From the NCBI GenBank assembly GCA_025361845.1, contig JANYJL010000220.1, positions 1-44,491 of the forward strand: a DNA stretch of 44,491 nt. Reading direction: 5' to 3'. Shown piece by piece: positions 25,171-33,967 of this stretch (its first letter is position 1; every line of letters starts with the position of its first letter). The DNA is from Rhizobacter sp. GTDB lineage: Bacteria > Pseudomonadota > Gammaproteobacteria > Burkholderiales > Burkholderiaceae_C. The notes under the pieces are model-generated. The model did not search any database and was not told where the DNA came from. It was given only the letters and a program-made list of their open reading frames with translations. Both the position numbers and the translations under genes were made by a program.

Positions 25171-26174
25171 ACGCCAACCTCAACCTCAGCGCAACGATGG
25201 CGATGCAGTTCGTCGCGCAGTTGCTTTCCACCGTCACGTTCTCGACGCAGGAAGACGACGCCGAGTTCGGCAAGCGCGTCGTGCCCGGCGAGCTGCGCGG
25301 CTGGCTCGCGCGCTTGCGGCTGCTGGAGGGCGTGCCCTTCTCCTACCTCGTCGCCGACGAACAACTGCTGCCGCGTGAATCGATCCGCTTCTTCTACCTC
25401 GACCGCGCCTGGACCGATGCGCTCGTGCAAGGTGCGCTCGGTGTCGGCACCGTCAATTCGAGCGACCGCGCCGAGTTGGCGGCGCTCTACCGCGTGGTGC
25501 GCGACGAGCTCGACGAAGAGGAGCGCCGTGTGCGCCTGCCCGGCGGCGAAACCGTTCAGCAAGGCCCGGCCGGGCCGGTGAGCGGCTTCGTGCTGCGCTC
25601 GCGCGCGGTGGCGGGCTGGCCCGGTCTGCACGTGCGCGCCTACGACCGCGAACTCGGTGTCGCCGACGATGCCGCCATTCCGGAGAGCGACCCGCGGCGC
25701 TTGAAGCTGCTGCGCATGGAGCGCCTCGCGCCGGCCGTGCTGCTGGTGCTGTTCGACGGCATCCCCGCGGTGGTGCACATCGAGGAGCCGCGCCAGGGCA
25801 TCCAGTTCGGCGTGCGTCTGTCGCCGGTCGGTGGCGACCCGAACAACTTGCAGGCGGGCGTGAAGGCGCGCAACGCGAAGACCGCGCTCGACACCAATGC
25901 GAACGCGGCCGACCTGGTGCCGGTGCCGTTCAGGCCCGGCTCACCGGGCGTGATCGACATCCGCAAGCTCAACGAAGCCTTGCTCGCAGCGCCAAACACG
26001 AACATGGAAGGCTCGGTCGATGGCGCCGAGTTCGCGTTGCAGATGCTGCGTTTCCCGTACCGCCAGGTCTTCGGCGATCCGAGTGTCAACGGCGCGCCGC
26101 CGCTGGTGAACGTGTTCCGGCCGACGCTCGCGCTGAGTGTCGCCAAGCTCGCCACCCTGTTCAGCCGGAGTTGA
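25167..26174 (+). CDS. Uncharacterised 335-residue protein of the giant-protein operon
   Basis: Not recognised as a named family. Overlaps the previous gene by 4 nt (ATGA). The sequence shows RGWLARLRLLEGVPFSYLV, then LLPRESIRFFYLDRAW and LVQGALGVG, followed by a Glu/Arg-rich helix and SGFVLRSRAVAGWPGLHVRAY. The C-terminal part (DGAEFALQMLRFPYRQVFG) reads like a compact alpha/beta domain. There is no signal peptide and no strong membrane segment. It is followed after 5 nt by the 1297-residue gene. Tight coupling suggests a stoichiometric partner in a larger assembly; the function is unknown. Confidence 0.75.
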   Translation: MNANLNLSATMAMQFVAQLLSTVTFSTQEDDAEFGKRVVPGELRGWLARLRLLEGVPFSYLVADEQLLPRESIRFFYLDRAWTDALVQGALGVGTVNSSDRAELAALYRVVRDELDEEERRVRLPGGETVQQGPAGPVSGFVLRSRAVAGWPGLHVRAYDRELGVADDAAIPESDPRRLKLLRMERLAPAVLLVLFDGIPAVVHIEEPRQGIQFGVRLSPVGGDPNNLQAGVKARNAKTALDTNANAADLVPVPFRPGSPGVIDIRKLNEALLAAPNTNMEGSVDGAEFALQMLRFPYRQVFGDPSVNGAPPLVNVFRPTLALSVAKLATLFSRS

Positions 26175-26179
26175 GCGCC

Positions 26180-29100
26180 ATGGCGAACTTCGACAACCAG
26201 ACGATCACCAAGCAACTGCTCGGCGCACGCTGGAGTGCGTTGGCGCGCACCGGCTTGTCGCTCGATGCGGTCGGCCGTTTCGACACCACGCTCTTGCGCG
26301 ACACGCGTGTGCTGGTGCCGATCGACGTGCAGGCTTTGTACGTGCCGGCCGGCAGCGGCGAAGCGATGACGCGCCTGCCGCTTGCCATCGCTGCACCCGA
26401 TGGGCAGGCGATGCCCGTGGCCACGAGCTACCTCGCCGATGGCCCGGCGCGGCCGGCCGGCGTGCATCTGCGCTGGGCCATGCCCGATGCCTTGCTGCGC
26501 GGCTCGCTCGGCGACAACGGCGCGACGAACCGGCTTGCGCTGCCTGCCTTGCCGGATCGCTGGGTGGTGCTGCGCGTGCTGGCGCCGAAGGGCAGTGCCG
26601 TGCCGAAGCTGCGCGGCTGGGTGATCGAGGCCGATACCACGCGTGTCGTGCCGCTCGAACAGTGGCCGGCGGGCGCCGCGGCCGTCACCGCCACCGGCCG
26701 CAGCGTGCCCGCCGAAGGTTTGACGGGCTCCTGCGGCGGCTCGCTCAACTGGACCGGCGTGTACGACGCCACGCTGAACCGCTTTGCGCTGCACGATCCG
26801 CTCGACGACCTGGTTGCGCTCGCGCCTGCCGGTGTCGAAGGCGATCAGGTCGCCTACCTCGTCGCCGGCTGGTGGAGCCAGCCCACGCTCGATCCGCTCG
26901 ATGGCGCGCAGACCGACAGCAGCCTGCACGAGCGTCTGCGCCAGCTCGGCTGGGCCCTGATCGAAGACCGCGAAGACACCGAGAAGCAGCAACAGGAACG
27001 CCGCGTGCTGCAAGACAAGCAGGCCTCGGTGGGCCTGGACGTGGCCACGCGCTACGCGACCAAGGCGGTCGCGCTGCAGGCGGGCGTGCGCGCCGCACCG
27101 ACCGCGGCGGCTGCGACCAAGCTCAAGCCCGGCCTGCAACAAGCGACCGCGGCCTTTGCCGACCGGGCCACTGCGGTGATTCAAACGGAGCCGCACTGGC
27201 CGCGCAGCAGCTTGCTCCATGGCAGCCTCTACGGCGTGCCGATCAGCGGCCCAGTGACCATTGACAACCGGCCCGCCGCGAGCGAGCTGGATGCTGTCTG
27301 GGGCGAACACGGCGAAGACATCGCCGCCACGCTCGCCTCCACCGCACTCGCGCCAACCGATGCCGCCGCGCGCCGCGCCTATGAACGTCTGCTCGCCGCC
27401 TTCACCGGCAACCTGATCGACCGCATCGACAGCGGCGACGGCCTGGTCGATGTGGAAGAGTGGGAGCACGTCGCCGGTTACGCCAGCCGCCCCGGCGGCG
27501 ATGGCGGCACCGACCGCTTGCTCGAAGGTGCCGATGCCGGGCCGCTCGCCGCGGGCCGCCACGCGCGCGGTGCGGTGGCGCGTGCTTCGGCCGCGGCGCT
27601 GAAGGGTGATGCGGGTACGGGCACCAAGGTTTCGTTCGGCAAGCAGCGCAAAGATCTGCGCATCGTGAGCAAGGACGAGCAGCGCACGCAGATGCACGAA
27701 TGGGGCGAGACCGACAAGGAGCGCGCGCAAAAACAAAGCACGCCCGCGCAAGCCGGCCGCGCCGAACCGGCGGTGCGTGAAGTCAAGCTCGCCGCACCGC
27801 GCCTCTACACGCCCGGCGAGCCGATGCTGGCCTTGCGCGGCGCGCGGCGCAGCCTGATTCATGGCGGTGACGGGCGCCACTCGGCCGATGGCAAGCTCAA
27901 CTGCCGCTATCCCTCGCAGGTGATCCGCGCGATCGAACAGGTGATCGATGGCAGCGAGATCCTGCCGACGCTCGGCACGGCGGCCGTGCCGGATGAAGTG
28001 CTGCTGCTCGCGCGCGAACTGCTGATGCACAACCCGTATTGGGCGACCTGGCTGGCCGGTGTGGCGAGTGCGCGCCACGGCCTCGACGGCGCAGCCACGC
28101 GCAAGCGCATGGTCGCTGAAGCGGCCTTGCGTTTCGGCAGCACCGAGGCGGTCTACGACGGCACCAGCGGCGCCTTCTCACGCAAGGTGAGCATGGCCGG
28201 TGGCGCCACACGCGCGACCACGGACGCGCGCATCGCCGACCAGTTGCGCCGCTTCTCGCTGTTCCAGGGTGTCGACCCCGACCCGGTCGGCGTGACGGCC
28301 TGGTCGCAGCCCTGGATTCCGCTCTGGCTCGAATGGGAGCTGGGCCTCGAACTCGACGACACACTTGCCGGCTGGTCGCTCGGCACGGTCGATCTGCAAG
28401 CGGGTGAGGCGATGCCCGCCACGCCGATCGCCCGCACGGTGCAGGGCCGCAGCCCGCTCACCACCGGCGTGGCCAACAACCTGAGCGGCGCGGTGCGCTC
28501 CTGGCTCGCCGCAGAAGACCAGCGCGACAAGAACAACCAGGGTGAGGCGAGCGAATCGACCGAAGCCGCGCTCGCGCGCATCGCCGCCGCGGTCGATCAG
28601 CTCGACGTGCTGAGCGCCAACTTCGACGGCCTGCGCGAACAGCTGCTCGGCCTGGCCTACGACGGCGGCTTGCCGCGCTTGCGCCTGCCGGACGGCACGC
28701 TCGGCGACTACCCGCGCAATGGCGAAACGCCGCTGTGGTTGCGCGGTGGTGCGCTGCGTTTGCGGCGCGCGCGCCTGGTCGATGCCTTCGGCCGCACGCT
28801 CGATGTTCCGCTCGAACGCCTGCACGCGCCGCAACGTCTCGCCTTGCCCGCCACCGCGCCGGTGCCGGCCGGTGCGCGCGGCGAAGCGCTGCGCCTGCCG
28901 CCGCGCCTCACGCTGCCGGCGCGCCTGATGTTTCGTCTGGTCGATCCGGCCGCGCGTGGCGACGAAGCCGCCGAAGCGAACGTCGACCAGGTCGAACCCA
29001 CGCGCATGGTCAACCCGGTGATGGGCTTCCTGCTGCCCGACCACATCGACGAAGCGCTCGAAGTGTTCGACGCGGCCGGCGCGCCGCTCGGCCAGTTGAT

Positions 29101-30073
29101 GCATGAGCCGATCGGTGGCGGCGTGGTCTGGGAAATCGCGCCCGGCCGCGAAGGCCCGGCCGATGCGGGCCCGTTGTTCGGGCTGAGCGGTGGTGCCACG
29201 CACTTGGGCCGGCTCGCCGCCGGCACGGTGACGGCCGACGCGCAGGTGCGCCAGGGTGCGAGCGCGGGTGCCGACGACGAGTCCGCGCTGTCGGCCTTGC
29301 TGCGCTCGATCGACACGACGATGTGGAGCGTCGATGCGCTGCGCAGCATGGGCACCGAGCACATCGCCGGTCTCGTCGGGCGGCCCATCGCGGTGGTGCG
29401 CGCGCGCTTGCGGCTCGATATTCAAAGCGACTACGGCCTCGACGCCGTGGCTGCCACGCTGGCCCTCGCCGACCGCGCCTTCACCGTGCGCATCGGCGAG
29501 ATCACGCGCAGCGACGACGCCGTGCTCGGCTACTTCATCGACGACGACTACGCGCACGTGCACGTGGTCGACAAGGTGGTGGCGCAACTGGCGATCGACA
29601 GCGGCCGCCTGCGCGGCCAACTCGCCGGCATCGACACCGCGGCGCAGGTGCCGGGCACGCGGCCGATCACCCACCCGTACGTGGTCGCCGAAGACGAATT
29701 GCAACTGCGGCCGGGGCAGACAGTCATGATCACCCTGCTGATGCACCCGGCCGGCAAGGCACACGCCACTTGCGGTGTGCTGCCGCGCAAATCGCTCCAG
29801 CTCGCGCGCGATTGGGTGGCGCCGGCGCTCGCCGTGATCGCGCCTTCGGCCCGCATCGGCCCGGTGCTGATCGACCCGGCCCAGGTGCGGCTGCCGAAGA
29901 TCTCGTCCTTCCCGAAGAACCAGCTCTTCACGCGGCGCGACACACCGGCGAGCTGGAAAGACGACCCCATCCTCGCCGCCACGCAGGAGGCCCTGTTGCC
30001 CGAGTTGCCGCACGAGGTGCAGGAGGGTTACATCCGCATCGCGCCCGAGCCGGCGCCGAAGAGGGGCAGCTGA
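26180..30073 (+). CDS. Uncharacterised 1297-residue protein of the giant-protein operon
   Basis: Not recognised. ATG at 26180 is preferred over an in-frame TTG at 26171 that overlaps the previous stop. The N-terminal third holds VLVPIDVQALYVPAG, GVHLRWAMPDALLRG and LPDRWVVLRVLAPKG, suggesting beta-rich binding modules. A charged helical stretch (about 255-285, EDREDTEKQQQERRVL) may be a coiled coil. The middle (about 580-700) has LLLARELLMHNPYWATWL and the C-terminal third is again beta-rich (EDELQLRPGQTVMITLLMHP). No signal peptide. It follows the 335-residue gene by 5 nt and precedes the propeller gene by 2 nt, so it belongs to the same translational unit. Confidence 0.75.
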   Translation: MANFDNQTITKQLLGARWSALARTGLSLDAVGRFDTTLLRDTRVLVPIDVQALYVPAGSGEAMTRLPLAIAAPDGQAMPVATSYLADGPARPAGVHLRWAMPDALLRGSLGDNGATNRLALPALPDRWVVLRVLAPKGSAVPKLRGWVIEADTTRVVPLEQWPAGAAAVTATGRSVPAEGLTGSCGGSLNWTGVYDATLNRFALHDPLDDLVALAPAGVEGDQVAYLVAGWWSQPTLDPLDGAQTDSSLHERLRQLGWALIEDREDTEKQQQERRVLQDKQASVGLDVATRYATKAVALQAGVRAAPTAAAATKLKPGLQQATAAFADRATAVIQTEPHWPRSSLLHGSLYGVPISGPVTIDNRPAASELDAVWGEHGEDIAATLASTALAPTDAAARRAYERLLAAFTGNLIDRIDSGDGLVDVEEWEHVAGYASRPGGDGGTDRLLEGADAGPLAAGRHARGAVARASAAALKGDAGTGTKVSFGKQRKDLRIVSKDEQRTQMHEWGETDKERAQKQSTPAQAGRAEPAVREVKLAAPRLYTPGEPMLALRGARRSLIHGGDGRHSADGKLNCRYPSQVIRAIEQVIDGSEILPTLGTAAVPDEVLLLARELLMHNPYWATWLAGVASARHGLDGAATRKRMVAEAALRFGSTEAVYDGTSGAFSRKVSMAGGATRATTDARIADQLRRFSLFQGVDPDPVGVTAWSQPWIPLWLEWELGLELDDTLAGWSLGTVDLQAGEAMPATPIARTVQGRSPLTTGVANNLSGAVRSWLAAEDQRDKNNQGEASESTEAALARIAAAVDQLDVLSANFDGLREQLLGLAYDGGLPRLRLPDGTLGDYPRNGETPLWLRGGALRLRRARLVDAFGRTLDVPLERLHAPQRLALPATAPVPAGARGEALRLPPRLTLPARLMFRLVDPAARGDEAAEANVDQVEPTRMVNPVMGFLLPDHIDEALEVFDAAGAPLGQLMHEPIGGGVVWEIAPGREGPADAGPLFGLSGGATHLGRLAAGTVTADAQVRQGASAGADDESALSALLRSIDTTMWSVDALRSMGTEHIAGLVGRPIAVVRARLRLDIQSDYGLDAVAATLALADRAFTVRIGEITRSDDAVLGYFIDDDYAHVHVVDKVVAQLAIDSGRLRGQLAGIDTAAQVPGTRPITHPYVVAEDELQLRPGQTVMITLLMHPAGKAHATCGVLPRKSLQLARDWVAPALAVIAPSARIGPVLIDPAQVRLPKISSFPKNQLFTRRDTPASWKDDPILAATQEALLPELPHEVQEGYIRIAPEPAPKRGS

Positions 30074-30075
30074 GC

Positions 30076-33000
30076 ATGGCCCGCCTGCGCAAACCCAAGG
30101 CGAGTGAGGTGGTGGCGGCCGCGGCCGCGGCCGCGCCGGCGCCCGCGCCTGCCCTGGCAGCGCGCCAACGTTATGGCGCTGTGCGCAAAGACCCCGCCAA
30201 GCGCGGCCGCGCGAAGGAGCGCCAGGCTTTCCTGGCCGAGCGGCGCGGCAGCGTCGATGCCGCCACCATCGATGCCGCCGTCCAGGCGCGCCGCCGCCAA
30301 GTCGCCGCGGCGAACGCCCTGCGGCCGCCTGCCGGCGCGCGCGGCGTGCCCGTGCCGGCCGAGCAGCACCTGTGGCTGCCGATCGGCCCGACCGTCGTGC
30401 TCGGCGGCCAGGCGAGCGGCCTGCCGCGCGTCTCGGGCCGCATGAACGATGTGCATGTGTCGAGCGACGGGCAACGCGCCTACGCGGCCTCGGCCAACGG
30501 CGGTGTCTGGTACAGCGACGATGCGGGCGAATCCTGGCGCCCGCTCGGCGGCTGGACCACCACCGCACCGGCCGGTACGGTGCCCGCGATCGATCAGCAA
30601 TCGAGCGTGTTGACCTGCGGCTGCATGCTGGTGCGCTTCGACCCCGGTGGCAACGCCGCACTCGACGAAGTGCTGGTCGGCACCGGCGAGTTGATGCCCT
30701 GGGGCATCGGCGTGCCCTTCGGCCAGAACTCGGGCGTCGGCGTGCTCTACGGCGACCACCCGGCCACGGCGCCGCTGTTCGGCTCGCCCTGGCAACGCGA
30801 GGGCAACAACCTGAGCGGCAAGGGCATCTTCCGCATGGCGCGCGACCCGGCCTCGCCCACGCGGCTCGATGCCGCCACCATCGTGGCCGCCACCTCGGCG
30901 GGTTTGTACACACGCAGCGGCGCACCGAACGCGGCCTGGACGGTGGTGCCCGCGGCCAACTTCCGCCAGCTCGATGGCGTGACCCCACTCGCCGTGGCCG
31001 ACGACACGCTCACCTGCACCGATGTGTGCTGGCTCGCGGGCGGCGTGGTCTTCGTGGCCGTCAGCAACGCGGCAGCGGCGGACCCGGCGCTCTACGTCAG
31101 CACCGCCGGCCTGGCCGGGCCCTTCATGCCGATCGTGCTGGCGGGGCTGGCGCAGGTCGATACCAACGGCAACCATGCGCCGAGCCGCCTGAGCCTGGCG
31201 CCCGCGCCCTCGGACGCCACCGTGCTCTACGTGCTGGGCTCGGGCAACCTCGTGTGGCGGCTCGACAACCAGGTGCCGGTGGCGGTGCAGAACATCCCGC
31301 CCAACCTGCTCGGCGGGCAGGACGACTACAACCAGGCCATCGCCGTGCACCCGACGCGGCCTGAGCGCCTGCTGCTCGGCGGCGCCACCGAACTGGTCGA
31401 CAGCCAGTACAGCGCCTCGCTCTACATCGCCAGCGTCACCGCGCCGGCGGCAGGCAGCTGGCGCTACGGCTTCGCGGCCATCGCACCCGGCGCCGACCCG
31501 ACCGCCGATGATTCCTTCATCGGCAGCGGTGTGCATGCCGATGTGCACATCGCGCGCTTCGTCACCGTGGGCACGCGCAACGAACTGTGGATCGGCTGCG
31601 ACGGCGGCATCTTCCGTTCGCTGCGCGGCAACGATGACAACCGGCTCGTCAAGCGCAGCTTCATTGCGCGCAACACCGGCCTGGCCACGCTGCAATGCGG
31701 CTACCTGGCCACATCTCCCGCGGCGGACGGCTTCGTGGTGGCCGGCGCGCAAGACAACGCCCTGCTCGAACGCATCGGCGTCAACCTGTGGCGGCGCCGC
31801 TTCATCCATGGCGACGCGGGCAGCGTGGCTTTCGACCCGGCGGCCCCCCATCGTTACGTGGCCGAGATTCACAACGCCTACTGGAATTGCACCGACGCGG
31901 CGTTCACGCCACCGGTGTTCCGTGCCGGCGCCGCCACGGTGGCCGAGAAGGCCGAAGGCAAGGAGACCGGCTTCTACACCGGTATCGATGCGGTGCGTGT
32001 GCCTGGGGTCGGCGCTGCACCCGCCACCAGCCGGCTCGCCATCGGCAGCACGCGCATCTGGTTGACCGCCGACTGGGGCGCCACCTGGCGCAGCCTCCCG
32101 AGCCTGGGTGACCCGCTGGCCAAGGGGCTGCTGGCCGCCGCGCAGAACAACGACACCGATGCGTGTGTCGACGATGGCAACGTGCCGCCCGTGCGCGATG
32201 CCTTCCGCGGTCAGGTGCTGGCCTGCCGCTGGGCCAGCCCGGATCGCCTGTACGTGCTGTGCCGCAAGGAAGTGCTGAAGTACGAACTGATCGCCGATGC
32301 CACCGTGGCCGGCGGCCTGCGTGCCACCAAGACCGCGCTGTCGAAGCAGGGCGCGCACAAGAAGGAGGGCCGGCAGGCCGCGGCCACCGTGACCTCGCCC
32401 GGCCAGCGCCTGCCCGAGGTCGGCGAGTGGAGCGACATCGCCGCGCACGACAACGGCCGCGGCCCGCATGGCTCCTTCTACGTGGCCGCGACCGGCGACC
32501 CGGCCACGCCCACGATGGACACGCTCTGGTGGTTCGACGGCACGGACCGCTGGCATGCCACCGGCCTGCGCACCGACGCGGCGCACCCTGAGCGGAGCGT
32601 GCCCGCCCCTGCTTATGCGGTGGTGGTAGACCCGCGCGACAACCGCAACACCGTCTACGTGGGCACCGCGGTCGGCGTGTGGCGCGGGGTGTTCGATCCC
32701 GGCGCCACGACGTGGGCCTGGTCCCCGATGACGAACGGCCTGCCCGAGGCCATCGTGCACGACCTCCATCTGCACGACGAAGCGGCCACCGGCCAGCGCC
32801 TGCTGCGTGCGGCGGTCCATGCACGCGGCATCTGGGAAGTCGATCTGGCGCAGCCGAATCTGCAGGCGCGCAGCTTTGTGCGCGTGCACGACTTCGACAC
32901 GCGGCGTGGCAGCCCGACCCCGCTCACCGATCCGCGCAGCGCCGCGCCCGCCAGCCCCTTGAGCTGGCACACGAGCCCCGACCTGCGGGTGCGCCCGCTC

Positions 33001-33849
33001 CGCGGCAGTCGCCCGCCGACGGCGACCATCAAGCCGACGGCCACGGCCCCATGGGTCGGCAACACGCCGGATCCATACGGCCTGTGGGTGTTCCAGACCG
33101 CATTGCATGCACGCGGTGCGGGCGACCCGCTCGTCAAACCCGATGGCATCTGGACGCCGGTGTTCGAGGCCCGTTTGCGTGCGGCCAACGGCAACTCCAA
33201 CCGGCTGACGCGGGCGTTCTGGAACACCGTGGTCGGCTCGGGCGCAGCTTTCCCCGATGCGTATGCCGATCCGTGGAACGGCAGCGTGCCGAGCGAGGCC
33301 GACCTGTACGAGCTGATCGTCGATCTGCCCAAGCCCGGCGGCTCGCCGGCCTCGATCGCCATCGGGCGTGGGAACGCCAGGGTCGACGTGCAGGTGCACC
33401 ACCGCCACAGCGATACGCTGCCCGCCGACCAGGTGCGCGTGACGCTGCTGGCGCGTGACGTGTCGGGCAACGACGCCAACGACGCGGCCTGGGCCGCCTT
33501 GCCCTGCGCGTGGACCGGCCCGGTGCAGGTGGCGCTGCGTGCTGGCGGTCCGCTGCCCGCGTTCGGCAGCCTGCCCGCACTCGCCGATGGCTGGCGTTTT
33601 GCCGACATCACGCAGCCGGTGCGCAACCCCACCGGGCCGCTCGACCCGCGCCTCTCGCGTGTCGTCACGTTCGACGTGGACCTCGGCGCCATGCTCGGCC
33701 CGCCGCAGGTGCCGGCGGTGCCGCGCCGCCTGATGCTCGTCGCTGTGATCCACACCCAAGCCGATCCGGTCGACATGACGGGCGGCAATCTGCGTGCGGT
33801 GGTCCTGGCCAATCGTTTCGTTGCCGCGCGCAGCCTGGAAGTGGTCTAG
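30076..33849 (+). CDS. BNR/sortilin-type beta-propeller protein, 1257 residues
   Basis: The N-terminus (1-100) is basic and Ala/Pro-rich, not a signal peptide. From about residue 105 to 930 the sequence shows repeated propeller blades of the BNR/VPS10 type: GGVWYSDDAGESW (about 142-154), GTRNELWIGCDGGIF, IWLTADWGATW (about 662-672) and VYVGTAVGVWRG, ending in HARGIWEVDL. Residues about 950-1257 form a separate beta-rich C-terminal part. BNR propellers occur in glycosidases and in binding receptors; I see no catalytic set, so a ligand- or partner-binding role is more likely. It starts 2 nt after the preceding stop and is the last gene of the block; 118 nt without a clear terminator separate it from the cytochrome gene. 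Confidence 0.8.
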   Translation: MARLRKPKASEVVAAAAAAAPAPAPALAARQRYGAVRKDPAKRGRAKERQAFLAERRGSVDAATIDAAVQARRRQVAAANALRPPAGARGVPVPAEQHLWLPIGPTVVLGGQASGLPRVSGRMNDVHVSSDGQRAYAASANGGVWYSDDAGESWRPLGGWTTTAPAGTVPAIDQQSSVLTCGCMLVRFDPGGNAALDEVLVGTGELMPWGIGVPFGQNSGVGVLYGDHPATAPLFGSPWQREGNNLSGKGIFRMARDPASPTRLDAATIVAATSAGLYTRSGAPNAAWTVVPAANFRQLDGVTPLAVADDTLTCTDVCWLAGGVVFVAVSNAAAADPALYVSTAGLAGPFMPIVLAGLAQVDTNGNHAPSRLSLAPAPSDATVLYVLGSGNLVWRLDNQVPVAVQNIPPNLLGGQDDYNQAIAVHPTRPERLLLGGATELVDSQYSASLYIASVTAPAAGSWRYGFAAIAPGADPTADDSFIGSGVHADVHIARFVTVGTRNELWIGCDGGIFRSLRGNDDNRLVKRSFIARNTGLATLQCGYLATSPAADGFVVAGAQDNALLERIGVNLWRRRFIHGDAGSVAFDPAAPHRYVAEIHNAYWNCTDAAFTPPVFRAGAATVAEKAEGKETGFYTGIDAVRVPGVGAAPATSRLAIGSTRIWLTADWGATWRSLPSLGDPLAKGLLAAAQNNDTDACVDDGNVPPVRDAFRGQVLACRWASPDRLYVLCRKEVLKYELIADATVAGGLRATKTALSKQGAHKKEGRQAAATVTSPGQRLPEVGEWSDIAAHDNGRGPHGSFYVAATGDPATPTMDTLWWFDGTDRWHATGLRTDAAHPERSVPAPAYAVVVDPRDNRNTVYVGTAVGVWRGVFDPGATTWAWSPMTNGLPEAIVHDLHLHDEAATGQRLLRAAVHARGIWEVDLAQPNLQARSFVRVHDFDTRRGSPTPLTDPRSAAPASPLSWHTSPDLRVRPLRGSRPPTATIKPTATAPWVGNTPDPYGLWVFQTALHARGAGDPLVKPDGIWTPVFEARLRAANGNSNRLTRAFWNTVVGSGAAFPDAYADPWNGSVPSEADLYELIVDLPKPGGSPASIAIGRGNARVDVQVHHRHSDTLPADQVRVTLLARDVSGNDANDAAWAALPCAWTGPVQVALRAGGPLPAFGSLPALADGWRFADITQPVRNPTGPLDPRLSRVVTFDVDLGAMLGPPQVPAVPRRLMLVAVIHTQADPVDMTGGNLRAVVLANRFVAARSLEVV

Positions 33850-33967
33850 CTCACTTGGGCCCTGGACACCCCTAGCCTTTGGGAGAGGGTCGCCGCTTTC
33901 GCACTCAGGGTGAATATTCCGGCGCAGAATGATTTTCAACATCGAACACCACGAAGGGAACGTCGTC

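Noticed and set aside
33850-33967. 118-nt gap between the propeller and cytochrome genes, checked for a terminator and promoter
   Set aside because: The best hairpin (ACCCCT...AGAGGGT) is imperfect and has no T-run. AT-rich GAATATTC near 33910 could be part of a -10, but no -35 fits.
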